NCBI GenBank assembly: GCA_039795715.1
Contig: JBDKLD010000008.1
Coordinates: 1 to 59,996, forward strand
Direction: 5' to 3'
Source: JAGOSA01 sp039795715
GTDB lineage: Bacteria > Patescibacteriota > Minisyncoccia > Phycocordibacterales > UBA9973
Length of the DNA stretch: 59,996 nt
Below the pieces are notes generated by a model that saw nothing but the letters and a program-made list of their open reading frames with translations, was not told the origin of the DNA and made no database searches. Shown here piece by piece: positions 8,745 through 16,659 of the stretch. A program made the position numbers and the translations under genes. Numbering within the stretch: position 1 is the first letter of the stretch; every line of letters starts with the position of its first letter.

Positions 8745-9632
8745 TTACCAATTGAGCTCAATTTCGGGAACTTTGCCACTTTCTGTGATGTATTTTACAA
8801 TGTCGAGGTATTTATCCTGCTGACTTGGGTCAAGAAGAGCCAGTCGCTTGAGTATGACGACGAGGTGTGAACTGTCTTTCTTTTTATAGAAATAGGTAAA
8901 CATTTTTTTGTAGGCTGCACGAGTTAAATTCACATCTTGATTAAAGTTACTTGAAAGTGCAGCTTCCAGGTGTTCTAGTGCGCGCGGCATGTACTCAGGC
9001 ATGTATTTATCATTTTCATATACCAAAAACTGTCCAAGAAAATACTGGATCTTGGGCGCATGCGGATCAACTGCGAGCGCTTTCTTGTAAAGGTCTATTG
9101 CCTCTTGATGTTTGTTTTGATTGTAGAGGTTTAGCCCATAGCTCTCTATTAATTTCTGATAACTGGGGAACAAATTGAGCGCTTCTCTGTAATAATGCTC
9201 AGCGTCGGCAAGATATTCCTGCTTCTTCGCTGGATCACTTTCATTAATTGCCAAGGTGTCATAAGTATAACTAATATAAATATAGCTATTGATATACGGC
9301 GTTGTAGTTAGCAAACTTTCCTTGATTTTATCGAGCGTAAATGGAATGAGTTTTGGCGCGATTTCCCTCTCTCCAGTATTGAATGTAGAGACCATAAACG
9401 CCAAGAAAACGTACCGGAGCATGGGCTGAACATGAGTATACGGAGTAAAAAGCGAAGCATCTTTGGTGACGACGGTATAGTCATAAGTATCGATAGCTTT
9501 TTGATAGGCTTTGTGGAGCCTAATAATCTGACTGTTCGGCACAAGCGTCCATGCAACAAAGGCTATGCCGAAAAAGAGCGTCGCGACAATAAGAGAGATT
9601 TTTATGACGATGTAGTTGTTAGACTCTTTCAT
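8745..9632 (-). CDS. Membrane-anchored TPR protein
   Basis: 295 residues with one N-terminal membrane helix (about residues 10-32) and an outward-facing remainder. Tetratricopeptide-like helices are visible around residues 115-235, for example YYREALNLFPSYQKLIESYG and AIDLYKKALAVDPHAPKIQY. It overlaps the upstream ligase-like gene by 14 bp, so the two are translated together. In many bacteria O-antigen-ligase-like proteins carry or neighbour TPR domains; here they are separate polypeptides (inference on partnership). Confidence 0.75.
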   Translation of the reverse strand: MKESNNYIVIKISLIVATLFFGIAFVAWTLVPNSQIIRLHKAYQKAIDTYDYTVVTKDASLFTPYTHVQPMLRYVFLAFMVSTFNTGEREIAPKLIPFTLDKIKESLLTTTPYINSYIYISYTYDTLAINESDPAKKQEYLADAEHYYREALNLFPSYQKLIESYGLNLYNQNKHQEAIDLYKKALAVDPHAPKIQYFLGQFLVYENDKYMPEYMPRALEHLEAALSSNFNQDVNLTRAAYKKMFTYFYKKKDSSHLVVILKRLALLDPSQQDKYLDIVKYITESGKVPEIELNW

Positions 9633-10917
9633 AATGAGTAAATACCAGAAAAGCGGCTATCGAATAGAGCGCGAGGTACGACACGGCAACATCGAATCCG
9701 AAAAGGTTATTCACAAAAAAAGCCACCAGAAATACAAGTGTGACCAAACCAAATGGGAAATGCTCTCTCATTAGCCTTAGGCAATATTTAAACAGAAAAA
9801 ACCAGATCGCCATATACGAAATGAGTCCAAGTATGCCCGACATCACGAGCACATCAATGAGCTTATCATGGGCTCTATCCGCAATGAGTTCTTCGTATTG
9901 AAAAATACTCGGGTCGTAGTTTTGTTGGTAGAAGAAGACATAGTTGTCCCAGCCCCAACCAAGGAGCAAGGTTTTGGTGTTTGAATGTCCGAAAAATCCA
10001 TTGATCGAAAGTTTGGTAATTTTGGCTCGGGAAGCAATAGTCTCGCCAGCGAGGTTAGAAGTTGCGACGCGATTTAGACCGGGGATTTTCTGCCAAAAGT
10101 CCGCGTGCCGCGTAGAAAGGAAAATTCCTGAGAAAACAATGATCGCCACAAATACAAGCAGAGTCCAAAAGCGTAGGGTTTTACCCCAGAGCATCCTAGC
10201 CTTGCCTTTTACCGCTACTACAACGAGCCCGACGAGAACTGCCACAAAAAGCGCCAGTATGCCCGCCCTCGACTGTGTGAGGAAAACACCGATGATACTA
10301 GCCAAAATAGTAGCTACGCCAAAATACATGGTAAGTATCCTTTTGTTTTTCCTAGCTTCGAGGAAAACATACCCACCCGTTGTCAGAGCGAACAAGTAGT
10401 ACGTACAAAGGTACATAGGGTTACCGAGCCATGCATCAGGCCGTGCACCAGAGTCTGCGACTTGGAATAGTGTAATAACGAAAGTAAACATGCCGACAAT
10501 AGATGTCAACAAAAAGTATCTGTTCCAATCTTTTTTTTCAAAAACCAATGCCATAAGGAACAGGAAGGCGGAAAATGAAAAAATAGTGAGAAAACCTTCA
10601 GTCCTCGATATCTCACCGAAAAAAGCAAAAGCTTTGTTGTAGGCAAAGAGCGTCGACAAAGCGAGCAGAGCGGTGCTTGCCGCAACCGCTATAACCAGTC
10701 GATTGCGTCCAAGCTTTGCCATCCTATCGAGTAAAACTTTACAAAATGGATTATTTTTTCCTAGGAAGATGAGGAGCGCAATCAGAAAAAGAACGCCGAA
10801 AACCAAACCGCGAATAAATACAGTTTTCCCTCCGACATCATCAGAATATAGGTGTGGCGACCGTATGAGAGGCAAAAGTACAGAAAGAGTAATTGCGGAA
10901 ACTATTGCCTTTCTCAT
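9619..10917 (-). CDS. O-antigen ligase/polymerase-like membrane protein (Wzy_C family)
   Basis: 432 residues with about ten to twelve hydrophobic helices from end to end. The long external loop before the last helices contains GETIASRAKITKLSINGFFG, GWGWDNYVFFYQQ and RAHDKLIDVLVMSGILG; the last matches the conserved H-loop of the Wzy_C/WaaL family. Such enzymes join or polymerise lipid-linked glycans on the outer face of the membrane. Its neighbours (glycosyltransferases, TPR proteins) fit that role, but ligase and polymerase cannot be told apart by sequence. Confidence 0.82.
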   Translation of the reverse strand: MRKAIVSAITLSVLLPLIRSPHLYSDDVGGKTVFIRGLVFGVLFLIALLIFLGKNNPFCKVLLDRMAKLGRNRLVIAVAASTALLALSTLFAYNKAFAFFGEISRTEGFLTIFSFSAFLFLMALVFEKKDWNRYFLLTSIVGMFTFVITLFQVADSGARPDAWLGNPMYLCTYYLFALTTGGYVFLEARKNKRILTMYFGVATILASIIGVFLTQSRAGILALFVAVLVGLVVVAVKGKARMLWGKTLRFWTLLVFVAIIVFSGIFLSTRHADFWQKIPGLNRVATSNLAGETIASRAKITKLSINGFFGHSNTKTLLLGWGWDNYVFFYQQNYDPSIFQYEELIADRAHDKLIDVLVMSGILGLISYMAIWFFLFKYCLRLMREHFPFGLVTLVFLVAFFVNNLFGFDVAVSYLALYSIAAFLVFTHYERV

Positions 10918-10918
10918 A

Positions 10919-11638
10919 TTAGTTGAGCGTCTTGAGTCGATCTATTTCATTTTGGTAGATAGTTTTGTTTTCTGGATGAACTTCTATCGCCTTTTGCCAA
11001 GTTGCTATTGATTCAGCTATTTGTCCATTGCGCTCTGCAACGCCGGCAAAATAGGTGATGAGGTTAATCTTGGTTTCTGATCTTACTTTTGTTAGACCTT
11101 CATTATATATTGCTTTTAGCTGAGAATAATTAGTAGAAGTCTTTTCATCTAGCAATCCTATTTTCCAATTCCAATAATCAGCAAATGTAGGCGCTAGCGC
11201 GATAGCCCTGTCTATTGTTAGTTGTGCATTTTTCAAATCTTCTTGCGCACTATAGACCGTAAACAGTCCGGCAAGTGCTGTATCGTCATTTCTATATTTA
11301 AATGCTTGATTGTAATAACTAATTGCTAATTTATAATCTTTAGCAAGAAATGCTTTGCTCGCACTTGCCATAGAAGCATTGTATTTCTTACTAATTTCCC
11401 CATCTGCAGCCACAGAAGTAGTAGAGGTTGTAGCTTTTGGTTCATCCTTAGATACCGGAGTGAAATCAGCTGGGGTTTTGTCATCAATATTTTCGTTTGC
11501 CTTTGGAGTACCGGTCTCTGACTCAGATTCAATATTGCTAGTTTTGGGCATTTTAAAGTAGTAAATCCCCCCAATTACCAAAACTGCCACAATAGCTAGT
11601 ATTATAAGATTTTTATTAGTGTTTTTTTCGCTGTTCAT
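10919..11638 (-). CDS. Membrane-anchored TPR-repeat protein
   Basis: 239 residues from ATG 11638; the longer frame crosses the terminator at 11665-11692, which argues for this start. One N-terminal membrane helix (IILAIVAVLVIGGIYYF), then a Thr/Ser/Pro-rich linker (about 35-75), then TPR helices from residue 80: AFLAKDYKLAISYYNQAFKY, AQLTIDRAIALAP and ESIATWQKAIEVHPENK. It starts 1 bp from the ligase-like gene and looks co-transcribed with it. Role unknown; a scaffold for envelope glycan assembly is plausible. Confidence 0.75.
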   Translation of the reverse strand: MNSEKNTNKNLIILAIVAVLVIGGIYYFKMPKTSNIESESETGTPKANENIDDKTPADFTPVSKDEPKATTSTTSVAADGEISKKYNASMASASKAFLAKDYKLAISYYNQAFKYRNDDTALAGLFTVYSAQEDLKNAQLTIDRAIALAPTFADYWNWKIGLLDEKTSTNYSQLKAIYNEGLTKVRSETKINLITYFAGVAERNGQIAESIATWQKAIEVHPENKTIYQNEIDRLKTLN

Positions 11639-11664
11639 TTTGCTATTAAACCATACTGGAATAC

Positions 11665-11692
11665 AAAAAACCACCCCGAGGGGTGGTTTTTT
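11665..11692 (-). terminator. Rho-independent terminator of the surface-protein gene
   Basis: The inverted repeat CCACCCC/GGGGTGG is flanked on the minus strand by a T run (GGTTTTTTG). It lies 57 bp beyond the stop of the surface-protein gene and just before the TPR gene, so it separates the two transcription units. A-runs on the other side make it symmetric in appearance. Confidence 0.85.
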
Positions 11693-11748
11693 GTTGCTTT
11701 TACAAGCAGACTACCTAGACTAGATTCAACCTTAGATAAACTAAACTA

Positions 11749-14700
11749 TTAGTTTACACGCATAGTTTGTGTATCTGTAGGAAGATTCTTTACTAACAAA
11801 GCATTGTTCCAGTCAAGTGTTGTAGCATCATGACTTACAGCTGATGTATCAGTCCAGATAAATGTAGCCTGGGCTGAGTTAGCAGCAGCAACCGTAGCAT
11901 AAGCAACAGGAGCTGCGTATGTATCAGGTTGAGCAATACTTACGTTAATATTATCATTAACAGTTGGTGTGAACGCTGTTGTGAGCTTCAACACATATGT
12001 CTTCGTACCACTGATTTGTTGCTCATTTGTCGCAACAAATGTGATTCCGCCAGCAGTATCGCTGTCAGTTTCTACTGATCCTGTGAAGGCAGCAGTACCG
12101 GCGATTTGTGTGTTGGTATCGTAATCCCACAATGTAGGCGAAGCAAGAGTATCTGTACCAGACATCGCACGAGTTACAGTAAAGATAATCTTCTTCCATC
12201 CAATAGTTCCACCCTGTGAAGCGACAGTGAACTTAGCAGCAGTTACAGTTCCTGTGCTGAGTATTGCTGTAGGGAGAGCAACGTTTGTAATTACAGGAAT
12301 TGCTCCGTAAACATACATCGCGTTACCAGCAGCACCACTTATAGTACCTGCAGCAGTAACACCAGTTGCTAGTGAACTTGCTGTAAAGGCAGTAAGGGTA
12401 GTGAGTAATGAAGCTCCTGATGTACCAGCGCCAATACCTACTGTACCCAAAGTGAGTTTAACAGTGAGGATCTTGCTAGTGTTAGCAGGAATATCCCAGT
12501 TAAGATCGTAGAAGTTTACAGTTGCTGCACCCGCAAGTGATGCGACCATAGTAGCACCATCATAAAGCGCGACACTAGATACGTTTGTAGCATCTGCAAT
12601 TGTAAATGTTAGATCTTTAACTTTGTAGCCAGCAGTAACCGCTTGGAACTTCAACGCTGAAGTAGTTATAGTTTGATTGTCATAGACAATACCTGTAACT
12701 GGAGCAGAAGCATCCAAAGAGGCAGTTATTGAAGCTGCGCTACTAATAATAGTTTGGCCAGCAATTGTAGTGGCAGCATCACCAGAAAAGACAGATTGTC
12801 CACTAGTCATTGATGTACCAGTTACCTTAAGAGCAATTCTAAATGAATCACTCGTAGCAACCGCAAAAGAAGCGCCTGCAGCATTCAAGCCATTATCTGC
12901 AAGATTTGCAAACATTTCAATTGTAAGGTTCTGATTCTTTGGCAATGTGTAGCCGATATTGAAGCTATTGCCTGTAGCTGTAACTGTAGGGAGAGGAGTT
13001 GTCTGAGCAACTACTGTGCCAGCACTATTCTTTACTACCGCGTATACATTTTTAAGATCACCAAATTCAAAAGTTGTATTTGTGACCGTTGGGACTGCAA
13101 ATGTAAGCGTATTCAAGTTAATATCTTCAATCGAACTACCCGAAAGATTGTATGAAGCAATCTTAAATGCTGTCGATGGAAGTACTGTTGACTGGTTTGC
13201 GTAAGTCGCATTCTTTGCCAAAGTTATTGATGTTGTCGCAATTGTAAGCTGGTTTGCTGAAACATCAGATGATGGTGCATTGAATGAACCAAGAGAGTCC
13301 GTTCGCTGTGCATTTGATGAACCAGTAATAATCTTTGCAAGGATAGTGTCAGAAGCATCAAGTGCCATACCTGACTGAAGACCATCATTGTCATAGATAT
13401 CAGCATGTAATTCAACCATTATTGGAGTACCTGGCATAACAGTGTAATTGACTGTGAACGTTGTTCCAGCTGGAACAAGAGTTGCATTTGAGCCATATTG
13501 ACTTCCGTTAATCAAGATACGGCCGTTACGGAGAGTAACTGCAGTATTGTTTGTTGAGCCAAGTGATCCATCAAATGTACCGCCTGCAATAAGTGTCTCG
13601 ATTTTGATCGGTTCACCGTATGCAGTTACCTTGAAGGTTCCGAGATTTACATCGGTACCTGCCAAAGTAAGGTTAGTTGAAGGCGATGAAACATCCTTTT
13701 CAATCGTAAGTGTTCCACCTGTAGCACCAGAAATAGTACTTGCAGATGATGGAGCCCAAGGAGTTGAAGTAGGAGTAATGTTTACACCAAAGCTTGAGTC
13801 AACAAAGTCTACGTCTGCTGCCTGACGAAGTGAAAGTTGTACTGTGCGTGAAGCACCAGATACAATGTCAGCTTCAACACGGACAACACGTGAGCCAGAA
13901 ACAAGCATGACTGGAGCAGAACTCATGTCAAAGGTTACATAACCCATTGAATCCATTCCTGCTGCTGAACCAACTTGTGTGCCATTTACGTAAAGCTTGA
14001 AGTTCTGGAAAGCACTAGCTGAAGCTGATCCAACGTTGCGAAGAGCGAGTCTCTTCATCCACACATCTCGGTTTGAGATAGTGAGTGTATCTTGCCAGAG
14101 AGTAACAGCTGACCCAGGATTGAGTGTTGCACCACTTGGAGTCGCACCCAAGTGAGTGACTGACGCAAGTGTTGCTGAAGCAATAGTATGAATATTGCCT
14201 GAGATCATTGGGCTAGTAGTACCAGAAGCAGTTGCAAATGACTTGAGCATTACGCCAACTGTTTGGCCTGATGTTAAAGTAAGAATATCAGATTTAACTT
14301 TGATATTCCTCATGCCACTGACAGTGAAAAGACCAGCAGGGACATTGAAAGAAACCATACCGTTGTTTGATACTGAAGCAGCATCAGTCAAGCGAGTAGC
14401 CCCATCAAAGAGGTACACATTTGAAAGAGTTGCATCAGCAGAAACACCGATACGCTGGAGAGTAATGTTAGTTACTGTACCAGTACCAGAGAAGGTGAAG
14501 TGAGCGAGGTCTGCTGTTGCTTGTGCAGCAACGAGCGTGCCAGCAGCTGGGTTGTCAGTAGACAACATAGCGCTAACTGGACCAGTCTGAGTGTTTGGTG
14601 GAGGAGTTGTAGAACCTGTTCCGCAACCCATAGCATTCATCTTTGCACGGCCAGCTGGACCAAAGACGCCGTCTGCTGTGAGACCCATCTTTCCCTGCCA

Positions 14701-14964
14701 AACCTTGACTGCTGCCTTGGTCTTGCTGCCAAACGAAGTTGATTCGTAGCCAGCTGAACCGACACCAGTAGATGAAACCATAGTATCAGCGCACATGTTA
14801 AGAGCTTTTTGGAGCTCCATAACAGCCATGCCCTTTGAACCCTGTTTAAGAGTTGGAGCAGCGAATGTGTATGCGCTTGCAACGCCAGCGCTTGTGAAAG
14901 CGAAGGCGAATGCCGCCAAACCCAAGACCACTTTCGCGGAGTTAGATTTTAGAAATTTAGACAT
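11749..14964 (-). CDS. Secreted surface-layer-like protein with N-terminal peptidoglycan-binding domain
   Basis: 1071 residues. The N-terminus is a clear signal peptide (basic start, hydrophobic LGLAAFAFAFTSAGVASA, cleavage near residue 31). Residues about 35-115 are a PG_binding_1 domain (LKQGSKGMAVMELQKALN, KAAVKVWQGKMGLTADGVFG). A short Pro/Thr linker leads to about 900 residues of Thr/Ser/Ala/Val-rich, beta-sandwich-like sequence with loosely repeating units and almost no Cys. This architecture fits a cell-surface array or adhesin anchored through the wall. It is the largest surface protein here and has a long upstream region and its own terminator. No export sorting motif was seen at the C-terminus, which ends TQTMRVN. 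Confidence 0.8.
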   Translation of the reverse strand: MSKFLKSNSAKVVLGLAAFAFAFTSAGVASAYTFAAPTLKQGSKGMAVMELQKALNMCADTMVSSTGVGSAGYESTSFGSKTKAAVKVWQGKMGLTADGVFGPAGRAKMNAMGCGTGSTTPPPNTQTGPVSAMLSTDNPAAGTLVAAQATADLAHFTFSGTGTVTNITLQRIGVSADATLSNVYLFDGATRLTDAASVSNNGMVSFNVPAGLFTVSGMRNIKVKSDILTLTSGQTVGVMLKSFATASGTTSPMISGNIHTIASATLASVTHLGATPSGATLNPGSAVTLWQDTLTISNRDVWMKRLALRNVGSASASAFQNFKLYVNGTQVGSAAGMDSMGYVTFDMSSAPVMLVSGSRVVRVEADIVSGASRTVQLSLRQAADVDFVDSSFGVNITPTSTPWAPSSASTISGATGGTLTIEKDVSSPSTNLTLAGTDVNLGTFKVTAYGEPIKIETLIAGGTFDGSLGSTNNTAVTLRNGRILINGSQYGSNATLVPAGTTFTVNYTVMPGTPIMVELHADIYDNDGLQSGMALDASDTILAKIITGSSNAQRTDSLGSFNAPSSDVSANQLTIATTSITLAKNATYANQSTVLPSTAFKIASYNLSGSSIEDINLNTLTFAVPTVTNTTFEFGDLKNVYAVVKNSAGTVVAQTTPLPTVTATGNSFNIGYTLPKNQNLTIEMFANLADNGLNAAGASFAVATSDSFRIALKVTGTSMTSGQSVFSGDAATTIAGQTIISSAASITASLDASAPVTGIVYDNQTITTSALKFQAVTAGYKVKDLTFTIADATNVSSVALYDGATMVASLAGAATVNFYDLNWDIPANTSKILTVKLTLGTVGIGAGTSGASLLTTLTAFTASSLATGVTAAGTISGAAGNAMYVYGAIPVITNVALPTAILSTGTVTAAKFTVASQGGTIGWKKIIFTVTRAMSGTDTLASPTLWDYDTNTQIAGTAAFTGSVETDSDTAGGITFVATNEQQISGTKTYVLKLTTAFTPTVNDNINVSIAQPDTYAAPVAYATVAAANSAQATFIWTDTSAVSHDATTLDWNNALLVKNLPTDTQTMRVN

Positions 14965-15198
14965 AATATATTTATAATTTGATGCACGTTATATGAATTT
15001 CGACGTGCTCTCTAAATTTATTTTAGATAAGAGCAAGATTCACAGTATGCATTTTTGTATCCGGAATGGATACGATGAATTATTTTTTTTGAGAACAATT
15101 CAAAACTCGAAACCAGATGCACATAACAAAACAATGGATGCTATACACAAATGATATCTGCCTTGTCGACAGGGCCGATAAAAGCCCGATCAGAAATA

Positions 15199-15390
15199 CA
15201 AAAAACAAAAAGATTGACAACTCTTCGGTATCAAGTTTCGCCAACCTATGTATTTGTCAATGATCGAACCGTTGCTTAACGCGGACACAACAATCGCTAA
15301 ATAAATAGCTACGGAATCCTATCTTCCGATCGTGCCTTGCGTTAAAGGGCATATTATCACGAAACGGCAAATGCCGCTAGTAATATGCTT
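15199..15390 (-). ncRNA. Candidate structured small RNA upstream of the surface-protein gene
   Basis: On the minus strand a -35/-10 pair (15397-15424) predicts a start near 15389. The first hairpin begins there: GCATATTA pairs with TAATATGC (15349-15356/15381-15388) around an inner CGGCA/TGCCG. A second stem pairs TTAACGC with GCGTTAA (about 15276-15345) around CGGAA/TTCCG. The segment ends with ATTGACAA/TTGTCAAT (15213-15220/15254-15261) followed by CTTTTTGTTTTTTG. No ORF fits. It could instead be the far 5' leader of the surface-protein mRNA. Nothing else in the about 640-bp gap 14965-15601 looks coding. Confidence 0.45.
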
Positions 15391-15396
15391 CCGATA

Positions 15397-15424
15397 ATTA
15401 TACGACTTATACCGTAGATAACAA
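15397..15424 (-). promoter_or_regulatory. Candidate promoter for the small RNA
   Basis: Minus-strand TTGTTA (15419-15424), 16-bp spacer, TATAAT (15397-15402). The -10 is perfect and the -35 matches at four of six positions. The predicted start coincides with the first base of the hairpin described for 15199-15390. Confidence 0.5.
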
Positions 15425-15449
15425 TAATGCTACCTGTGGATTTAGCCTT

Positions 15450-15469
15450 ACAAAATCGGCTTTTTGCCG
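15450..15469 (-). terminator. Possible weak terminator of the winged-helix gene
   Basis: On the minus strand CGGC-AAAAA-GCCG is followed by ATTTTG, about 130 bp beyond the stop of the regulator gene. A second inverted repeat, AAATGCCC/GGGCATTT (15496-15503/15527-15534), lies between them. Stems are short, so termination is uncertain. Confidence 0.35.
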
Positions 15470-15601
15470 TAATGGGTAAAAGCATGACTCAATCAAAATG
15501 CCCAATTGCGTGCACTAATGATGACGGGGCATTTCAGTGCGAATGACACTAAAAACAATAAGATACAGATGGAGAAAATGTCAAACGAAACGTTTACTCG
15601 A

Positions 15602-16405
15602 CTACTTTATCTTATACATACTCCATCGTCGCTCCCCGACCCTTTCAATTTTTCCTTCATCTATTAGTGACTGTAGATCTCGTTGGATGGTCTTAAAGGA
15701 CACATCGGGGAACTCAGCTTTGACTTCGGCAATTGTGCTAGATTCTTTTCCGACAAGAGCCTTTATTATCTTGGTCTTTCTATCATCAAAAGTTGTGGAT
15801 TTGTCTTTTATAAAATTCTTGGTGCCGAATGTTGGAGCAATAGATTTATTAAGGACATTTATTACTAATTGTTCATGTCCTTTATCTTGAATGTCCTTTA
15901 TATGTCCTTTATCACTAGGAGCATCATTGTGCACTGTCCTCAAAGGCTTTTCTGTTTTTTCCACAGGCTCATTCCGCAAAATACTTTCAATATCTATAAG
16001 GCCACCGCGACGTGATTCGTAGCTACCGCCAAGTGCCATAAGTTCAAGCCTCAAAATTCTAAAGTTCATCTCAGAGACAAGAAAAAGTGTCACGCCGACT
16101 TCGAGGTAAGCAATAATTTTCTTGATGATATTATTTATTTCGTTTGAGCGACGATCATAGTTTTCTCCCCTAGTTCCAGCAATGTCATTGGCAACCGAGA
16201 GGAGAGCGAGGCCTGCCTTGCGAATCTCCTTCTGGAGCGGCTCATCTGATGGCAAAATATTGGAAACAAGATAGAGCGCAGTCGTGATATTGCCCGCACG
16301 CTTGGCAGACTGCGACAACGACTTATCCATGGTTTCCAATGCATCCTTTACATGTCCCTTAGAAAGTCCAGTGTCTTTTATGTGATTGTCCTTTTGATTT
16401 TCCAT
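15602..16405 (-). CDS. Winged-helix (DeoR-like) DNA-binding protein with KD/KGH-rich tracts
   Basis: 267 residues from ATG 16405; ATG 16444 is an in-frame alternative that adds a KDIRDI stretch. Residues about 25-140 are helical (a four-helix-bundle-like segment, SLSQSAKRAGNITTALYLVS onward). A low-complexity tract near 170-190 (KGHIKDIQDKGHEQ) precedes a C-terminal winged helix, about 205-267: RKTKIIKALVGKESSTIAEV and SFKTIQRDLQSLIDEGKIER, with the wing at GERRW. Proteins of this kind are common in Parcubacteria. The coding DNA repeats the word AAAGGACAT many times (see findings). Probably a transcription regulator with unknown target. Confidence 0.7.
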   Translation of the reverse strand: MENQKDNHIKDTGLSKGHVKDALETMDKSLSQSAKRAGNITTALYLVSNILPSDEPLQKEIRKAGLALLSVANDIAGTRGENYDRRSNEINNIIKKIIAYLEVGVTLFLVSEMNFRILRLELMALGGSYESRRGGLIDIESILRNEPVEKTEKPLRTVHNDAPSDKGHIKDIQDKGHEQLVINVLNKSIAPTFGTKNFIKDKSTTFDDRKTKIIKALVGKESSTIAEVKAEFPDVSFKTIQRDLQSLIDEGKIERVGERRWSMYKIK

Positions 16406-16468
16406 ATTGATGAGTATGTCTCTTATGTCTTTTATTATAACCATCAGACATTTGTAAGCAAGCTCGGA

Positions 16469-16591
16469 GCATTTTAAAAATAAATATTACCAATCGAGGC
16501 ATTTTCGGAGCGCGACGGCGCGAGAAGAAGGCGCTTTTTCAGCAGAAAAAGACGCCGGTGACGAGAGGGGTAATATTTCTTTTTAAAATGC
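16469..16591 (+). repeat. Palindromic element, copy 1 (77-bp core in 23-bp inverted arms)
   Basis: Left arm 16469-16491 and right arm 16569-16591 are inverted repeats matching at 22 of 23 positions (GCATTTTAAAAATAAATATT.. pairs with ..AATATTTCTTTTTAAAATGC). The core 16492-16568 can fold into two hairpins: UUUUC-GGA-GCGC-GACG-GCGC-GAGAA and GGCG-C-UUUUUC-AGCA-GAAAAA-GA-CGCC, joined by a UCG/CGA pairing at its base. The element lies between the divergent regulator and ftsK genes. The same core recurs at 20422-20498 with different arms. Confidence 0.9.
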
Positions 16592-16659
16592 CCGCGAGGG
16601 AACTGCTATTTATACTCCGAGCTTGTGTTACAATGTTTTCATCATCTTATATTTAAACA

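Noticed and set aside
15258..15285. T-loop-like GGTTCGATC on the minus strand suggested a tRNA or tmRNA end
   Set aside because: The flanking bases do not form a 5-bp T stem, and no acceptor, D or anticodon stem can be built around it.
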